Origin: Methanobacteriota archaeon
Lineage (GTDB): Archaea; Thermoplasmatota; Thermoplasmata; RBG-16-68-12; EA-27
Assembly (NCBI GenBank): GCA_016207545.1
Contig: JACQPO010000075.1
Span: 1 to 9,296, forward strand
Length of the DNA stretch: 9,296 nucleotides
Direction of reading: 5' to 3'
In this document: positions 5,374 through 9,296 of the stretch, piece by piece
Layout: each line of letters opens with the position of its first letter
Position numbering within the stretch: the first letter of the stretch is position 1
The notes under the pieces: generated by a model
What the model was told of the DNA's origin: nothing
The model's database searches: none
The model's input: the letters and a program-made list of their open reading frames with translations, nothing else
Position numbers and translations under genes: made by a program

Positions 5374-6282
5374 TCACAGCGGGTACGGGACGTCGAGCAG
5401 AAAGAAGTCTTCTGCGAGGATGGAATTCTCGAACACCGTTTTCGCGTCCGCCAGGATCGGCGCCGCGTCCTCGTACCGCGGGCTGACATGCGTGAGCACG
5501 AGGGTGCCGACGCCCGCGTCCTTCGCGACGAGCGCCGCCTGTCGGGCCGTGCTGTGGCCGTAGCGGTTCGCCTTCTCCTCGAGGCTCGACTCCGCGGTCG
5601 CGTCGTGAATCAGGACGTCCGCGCCGTGCGCGAACTCCACGAGCGCCTCCGATGGCATCGTGTCGCCCGTGTAGACGATCTTCCGACCGCGGCGCGGCGG
5701 GCCGAGCACCTGGTCCGGCGTGAACGTCTTGCCGCCAACGGCGACGGGCTGCCCCTCCTGAAGCCGGCGGTACAACGGACCCTCGGGGATGCCGAGCGCG
5801 AGCGCCCGCTCCTTGTCGAAGCGGCCGGTTCGCTCCTTCTCCTCGAGCACGTACGAGAGCGCGGGCACCGTGTGGACGGCTTCGAGCGCGCCGATGACGT
5901 ACTCCCCGAAGTCGACGACGTCGCCGCCGGACAGGTCCCGCACGGGCACGTCGAACCCCGGGGTGAAGTAGCCGAGGGACAACAACTGTCGCACGAGTTC
6001 CTTCATGCCGCGCGGTCCGTAAAGCTCGAGCGGCGCCTTCCGGTCGCCCATCGTCATCGACTGGACGAGTCCCGGGATGCCGAGGAAGTGATCCCCGTGG
6101 AAGTGGGTGACGAAGATGCGCGTGACCTGCATGAACGACATCGGCGACATCATGAACTGGCGCTGCGTTCCCTCCCCGCAGTCGAACAAGATGACCTCGG
6201 GGCCGCGCCGGACGGCGACCGCGCTGACGTTCCGCTTCGGCGTCGGCCAACTCCCGGACGTGCCGAGGAAGAGGATTTGCAT
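5374..6282 (-). CDS. rnz: Ribonuclease Z (tRNA 3' endonuclease)
   Basis: This 302-residue metallo-beta-lactamase-fold protein has the length of short-form RNase Z, which cuts the 3' trailer from tRNA precursors. Motifs: N-terminal FLGTSGSWPTPKRN (5-18), FDCGEGTQRQ (33-42), zinc motif THFHGDH (59-65), HTVP with the metal-binding H137, the exosite-like region GPLYRRLQEGQP (168-179), YTGDT with D207, HDAT (226-229), and YGHSTARQAA (241-250) with the final His ligand H243. All metal ligands expected for the family are present, so it should be active. It is cytoplasmic and probably dimeric. It is divergent from histidine ammonia-lyase across 80 bp and convergent with the HTH-CBS gene. ATG start with no Shine-Dalgarno; a TATA-like box about 28 bp upstream suggests a leaderless mRNA. 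Confidence 0.95.
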   Translation of the reverse strand: MQILFLGTSGSWPTPKRNVSAVAVRRGPEVILFDCGEGTQRQFMMSPMSFMQVTRIFVTHFHGDHFLGIPGLVQSMTMGDRKAPLELYGPRGMKELVRQLLSLGYFTPGFDVPVRDLSGGDVVDFGEYVIGALEAVHTVPALSYVLEEKERTGRFDKERALALGIPEGPLYRRLQEGQPVAVGGKTFTPDQVLGPPRRGRKIVYTGDTMPSEALVEFAHGADVLIHDATAESSLEEKANRYGHSTARQAALVAKDAGVGTLVLTHVSPRYEDAAPILADAKTVFENSILAEDFFLLDVPYPL

Positions 6283-6305
6283 CCCGCGACCGAACGTCCG
6301 AGGCC

Positions 6306-6317
6306 TGTTAAACGTTT
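6306..6317 (-). promoter_or_regulatory. TATA-like box of the RNase Z gene
   Basis: On the minus strand AAACGTTTAACA is centred about 29 bp upstream of the ATG at 6282, the spacing of a leaderless archaeal promoter. It contains the 8-bp palindrome AAACGTTT (6310-6317). No Shine-Dalgarno sequence lies between it and the start. Confidence 0.4.
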
Positions 6318-6327
6318 GCGGGCGGGG

Positions 6328-6340
6328 GAAGGCTTTTCCG
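6328..6340 (+). promoter_or_regulatory. Possible BRE/TATA element of the histidine ammonia-lyase gene
   Basis: GAAGGCTTTTCCG is centred about 29 bp upstream of the GTG at 6363. The purine-rich left part resembles a BRE and CTTTTC would be a poor TATA box. It is flanked by a 7-bp inverted repeat (GGCGGGG at 6321-6327, CCCCGCC at 6345-6351). A weak box with flanking symmetry would suit a regulated catabolic gene, but the GC-rich arms could be chance. Confidence 0.3.
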
Positions 6341-6362
6341 CGGTCCCCGCCATCGCCGGCGC

Positions 6363-7901
6363 GTGATCCGGATCGACGGGGCCTCCGTCTCCATCGAGGA
6401 CGTCGTCGCCGTCGCGCGGCGGGGGGAGAAGGTCGGCCTCACCGCGGACGCGCGGCGTGCCGTCGTCCGATCCCATCGCGCGATCCAGGCGATCGTGCGG
6501 AGCGGGGAGCTCGCGTACGGGATCAATACGGGATTCGGGGAGCTTGAGAGCGTGGCGATTCCCCCCGCACAGGTTCGGGAACTGCAGAGGAACCTTGTCC
6601 GAAGCCACGCGGTCGGCGTCGGTCCGCCGCTCCCGAGGGAGCAGGTACGCGCGACCCTCCTGCTGCGCGCGAACGCGTTGGCGAAGGGCTACTCGGGCGT
6701 CCGCCTCGAGGTCGTGCAGCGCTTCGTGGACTGCCTCAACGCGGGCGTCCACCCCGTCGTCCCGTCGAAGGGATCCTTGGGCGCGAGCGGGGACCTCGCG
6801 CCACTCGCCCATGTCGCGCTCGCCCTCATCGGGGAGGGGGACGCGGAGTACGGGGGCCGCGTCGTGCCGAGTCGCATCGCCCTCCGACGCGCGGGACTTC
6901 GACCGCTCCGCTTGGAGGCGAAGGAAGGGCTCGCGTTGATCAACGGGACTTCCGTGATGGCGGCCCTCGCGTGCCTCGCGGTCCACGACGCGGACGCACT
7001 CCTCAAGGATGCCCAGGTCGCGGCGAGCCTCTCGTTCGAGGCGCTCCGCGCGAGCCCCGTCCCGTACGATGCGCGCCTCGCGCGGCTGAAACCGCTGCCC
7101 GGGTCGACCGCGGTCGCCGCGAACCTACGGCGGCTCCTCCGCGGGAGCGAGATCGTGCAGTCCCACAAGGGACCGCACAAGGTGCAGGACGCATACACCC
7201 TGCGGTGCATTCCCCAAGTACTCGGGGCGTGCGGCGAGGCCCTCGCGTACGCGCGCCGGATCGCGGGAGTCGAGATTAACTCCGCGTCGGACAACCCAAT
7301 CGTGCTCCCCGAGGGCGTTGCCTTGAGCGGCGGCACGTTCCACGGCCAGAGCCTCGCGATGGCGCTCGACTTCCTCGCGTTGGCCCTGTGCGTCGTCGCG
7401 GGTTTCGGGGAGCGGCGCATCGCGCGGCTCACGGACGCGCACCTCAGCGGCCTTCCGCCGTTCCTGACGGAGCGCAGCGGGCTCCACAGCGGGATGATGG
7501 TCGTCCAGTACACGGCGGCGGCGCTCGCGTCCGAGGCGAAGGTGCTCGCCCACCCCGCGAGCGCGGACTCCTTGACCACCAGCGCGGGGCAAGAGGACTG
7601 GGTGAGCATGGGGCAAACCGCCGCCCTGAAGTGCCTGCAGGTGCTCGAGAACGCGCAGCAGGTCGTCGCCCTCGAATATTTGGCAGCGGCGCAGGGCCTC
7701 GAGTTCGTCAAGCCGCGGGAACCGGGCCGCGGTCCGCGCGCCGCCTACCGCGCGCTGCGCGCCTCCGTACCCCGCCTCACCTCGGATCGGCCGCTGGCCC
7801 CCGACGTAAACCGGATTCTCCAGCTCATGCGGGATGGGGCACTGGTGGCGGCCGCCGAGCGCGCCGCGGGAAGGCTTCAGAACGTGGCATTCGCCGCGTG
7901 A
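6363..7901 (+). CDS. hutH: Histidine ammonia-lyase
   Basis: This 512-residue protein has the usual length of HutH, which deaminates L-histidine to urocanate in the first step of histidine degradation. The MIO electrophile would form from A141-S142-G143 in GSLGASGDLAPLAH (137-150). Other active-site blocks are YGINTGFGE (52-60, with the catalytic Tyr Y52), LVRSHAVGVG (78-87), whose S81-H82 pair favours histidine over phenylalanine or tyrosine, LINGTS (192-197), QDAYTLRC (275-282, with Tyr and Arg matching the bacterial pair), NSASDNP (306-312) and GQEDWVSMG (409-417) with E411. The last motif usually reads GQEDH in bacterial HutH; here W413 replaces His. No hutU, hutI or hutG is in the window, so it stands alone. 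GTG start, no Shine-Dalgarno, probably leaderless. It converges on the zinc-finger gene with a 13-bp gap. Confidence 0.93.
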   Translation: MIRIDGASVSIEDVVAVARRGEKVGLTADARRAVVRSHRAIQAIVRSGELAYGINTGFGELESVAIPPAQVRELQRNLVRSHAVGVGPPLPREQVRATLLLRANALAKGYSGVRLEVVQRFVDCLNAGVHPVVPSKGSLGASGDLAPLAHVALALIGEGDAEYGGRVVPSRIALRRAGLRPLRLEAKEGLALINGTSVMAALACLAVHDADALLKDAQVAASLSFEALRASPVPYDARLARLKPLPGSTAVAANLRRLLRGSEIVQSHKGPHKVQDAYTLRCIPQVLGACGEALAYARRIAGVEINSASDNPIVLPEGVALSGGTFHGQSLAMALDFLALALCVVAGFGERRIARLTDAHLSGLPPFLTERSGLHSGMMVVQYTAAALASEAKVLAHPASADSLTTSAGQEDWVSMGQTAALKCLQVLENAQQVVALEYLAAAQGLEFVKPREPGRGPRAAYRALRASVPRLTSDRPLAPDVNRILQLMRDGALVAAAERAAGRLQNVAFAA

Positions 7902-7914
7902 CACAAGACGATGT

Positions 7915-9296
7915 CTATCCCACGTGGAACGAGATCTTCTTCCGCTTCGGGGATTCGCCGAACGCTTGCCCGCACGCGGGACACTGGGTCGTCCGGGAGA
8001 AACATAACTCGTGCATGTCCTTGGAACAGTGCGGACACTGGCGAATCGTGAACCCGACCTTGATGAGGCCCTTGCACACGGGGCATCGCGACTCCGCGGA
8101 CGCCCGCAGCTTCGGCTCCGGCGGCGCGGGCTTGCCGACCTCCACGGACGCGATGACCTCCGCCTCGTACATCTTCCCGTCGAGGATCCGCGCGCTCTTG
8201 ATCTTAATCGCCAACGGGAGGGAGCCCTGCGTGTTGGGCCGGACCCTCAGGGCCATCGTCTCCGTCCCCTTTGCGCGGATTGCGGTGAGCTCCTTGAGCC
8301 CCTCCACCTCCGCATCGCCAAGGATGGAGACCTTGACGTCCTTCGCGAGCGCCTTCGCGTCGTTCGTGAGCGTGAGCACGGCCTCCGACCACTCCCCCGC
8401 CACCGCTTCCTTCACGTCCAGTGCGGCGGAGATTCGCGGCGAGAACTCCTCGATCGCCTGGTCTGCGAGTCGGTGGGCCTCGTCCGCAAGCTCGAGCGAG
8501 CGGTGGGGGTGTTCCCGCTTCTCCCGGATCGCCTCCTCGAGCAGCCGCTCGGCTTCCCGCACCTCGATGCCGAACTTCCGGGCGCGCCGGATCATCCCTT
8601 CCGCCTGCGAGCTGCGCTCCACGAACCGCCGCTCCGCGTCCCCAGGCACGTGGACGACGCTGTGGCTCTCCTTCGCGCGTGCAAGCGCCGTCCCGTACGC
8701 GTCGGCCGCGAGCGCCTCCCTCGCTTGGGCGAGCAGGGCCTCCGCCCGCTGCACGTCCGCACCCACCTTCTGCGCGTGCTCGATGTTCGACCCCGCGGCC
8801 GCGACGGCCTCCTCCGCGACCTTGTGAATCGTTTCCCGCGCAAGGTCCGTGCCCTCGCGAATCAGGCGGGCCGCACCTCCGAAGTCCTCCGCGTCCACGA
8901 GCGCCTTTGCCTCGCTCACCTTCCGGTAAGGGACCGCCATGTCGAGGGCGAGGAGGCGACCGGTGTCCGCCAGCTCTCGGGCCTGTTCGAGGCTCGCCGC
9001 CACGCCGGACTGGACCGTAGACAGGCTCGCGTCGAGAGCCTTCTGGTACAGGTTCCGGGCGGCCTCGAAATCCCCGGCCTGCACCTTCTCCTGGGCCTGG
9101 ACGAGGAAATCGTCGATGGCTGCGGTGTCGAGCCCGATCGTGGTCGCCACGTCCCGCAATCGCTGCGCCCTCCGTCCGACTTCGAACGCCTCCTCCTGGG
9201 CCTCACGCCTGTGGTTAAACTCCTCGCCGGTCTTGATTGCCATGTCGAGCGCCCGCACGTAGTCCGCTTCCTCGAGCGCCCGTTTCGCCTCCCCGA
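7915..9296 (-). CDS. Helical-repeat protein with beta-sandwich and C-terminal RING/PHD-like zinc finger (partial)
   Basis: The frame is open to the right edge, so the N-terminus is missing; about 459 residues are visible and the GTG at 9258 is not a convincing start. Numbering from that GTG, residues 1-272 are Ala/Glu-rich helices in a 62-64-residue repeat marked by D-[FY]-x2-A near positions 0, 64, 126 and 188, degenerate near 252. Residues about 275-376 look all-beta, with alternating hydrophobics such as AVLTLTND, KVSIL and MALRVRP, like the CARDB/Ig-like domains of archaeal proteins. Residues 392-429 carry eight likely Zn ligands, C-x2-C-x12-C-x2-C-x4-H-x2-C-x6-C-x2-C, a C4HC3 order as in PHD and some RING fingers. 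A basic tail (SPKRKK) follows. No membrane segment is visible, so it is probably a cytoplasmic scaffold. Specific function is unknown; a protein-interaction or ubiquitin-like role is only a speculation from the finger. Confidence 0.75.
   Translation of the reverse strand, partial: GEAKRALEEADYVRALDMAIKTGEEFNHRREAQEEAFEVGRRAQRLRDVATTIGLDTAAIDDFLVQAQEKVQAGDFEAARNLYQKALDASLSTVQSGVAASLEQARELADTGRLLALDMAVPYRKVSEAKALVDAEDFGGAARLIREGTDLARETIHKVAEEAVAAAGSNIEHAQKVGADVQRAEALLAQAREALAADAYGTALARAKESHSVVHVPGDAERRFVERSSQAEGMIRRARKFGIEVREAERLLEEAIREKREHPHRSLELADEAHRLADQAIEEFSPRISAALDVKEAVAGEWSEAVLTLTNDAKALAKDVKVSILGDAEVEGLKELTAIRAKGTETMALRVRPNTQGSLPLAIKIKSARILDGKMYEAEVIASVEVGKPAPPEPKLRASAESRCPVCKGLIKVGFTIRQCPHCSKDMHELCFSRTTQCPACGQAFGESPKRKKISFHVG
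7972..8085 (-). other. C4HC3 RING/PHD-like zinc-finger coding segment
   Basis: This segment encodes the eight putative zinc ligands in the order Cys-Cys-Cys-Cys-His-Cys-Cys-Cys: CPVC, CPHC, H-E-L-C and CPAC. The closing CPAC pair is 7 residues after the sixth ligand, a shorter last loop than in eukaryotic PHD or RING-variant fingers. That is compatible with the prokaryotic RING-type treble-clef families. Cross-brace zinc binding is inferred from the spacing only. Confidence 0.6.

Noticed and set aside
7388..8827. 479-codon plus-strand frame spanning the end of hutH and the zinc-finger gene
   Set aside because: It crosses two supported genes out of frame and is Ser/Arg/Ala-rich without domains; a compositional artefact.

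Overview
The window is 9.3 kb of high-GC, gene-dense DNA carrying nine protein-coding genes. The two genes at the edges are cut by the window. No RNA genes, mobile elements or CRISPR arrays are visible. Several features point to an archaeon: an archaeal-type S-adenosylmethionine synthetase, a COG1340-type coiled-coil protein, an XRE-HTH/CBS regulator of the kind common in archaea, a Ras-like small GTPase, and AT-rich TATA/BRE-like boxes about 28-33 bp upstream of several start codons with no Shine-Dalgarno sequence (leaderless style). The gene mix and high GC would suit an uncultured member of the Thermoplasmatota or a relative. That placement is an inference; only the archaeal origin is well supported.

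Layout. 2-496 (+) is the 3' end of a prenyltransferase/squalene-cyclase-repeat protein. Four minus-strand genes follow: a coiled-coil protein (535-1416), a small GTPase (1476-2027), serine hydroxymethyltransferase (2109-3395) and SAM synthetase (3447-4643). They are separated by 51-81 bp, and most have their own TATA-like box, so they look like separately transcribed neighbours and not a tight operon. A 167-bp divergent region (4644-4810) separates SAM synthetase from an HTH-CBS regulator (4811-5371, +). This region holds a near-perfect 21-bp palindrome and a second 8-bp dyad. RNase Z (5374-6282, -) ends 2 bp from the regulator's stop. It shares an 80-bp divergent promoter region with histidine ammonia-lyase (6363-7901, +). 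The window closes with the C-terminal part of a large minus-strand protein (7915-9296): regular 62-64-residue helical repeats, a probable beta-sandwich, and a C4HC3 RING/PHD-like zinc finger.

Functional links. SHMT (one-carbon units from serine) and SAM synthetase (methyl donor) are adjacent, and the next gene is a divergently transcribed regulator with a CBS pair, a module that can bind adenosyl ligands. This suggests local control of SAM metabolism. The other genes (tRNA 3' processing, histidine catabolism, GTPase, coiled-coil, zinc-finger protein) have no obvious link to each other. No gap between genes exceeds 167 bp, so there is no unexplained stretch over 300 bases.
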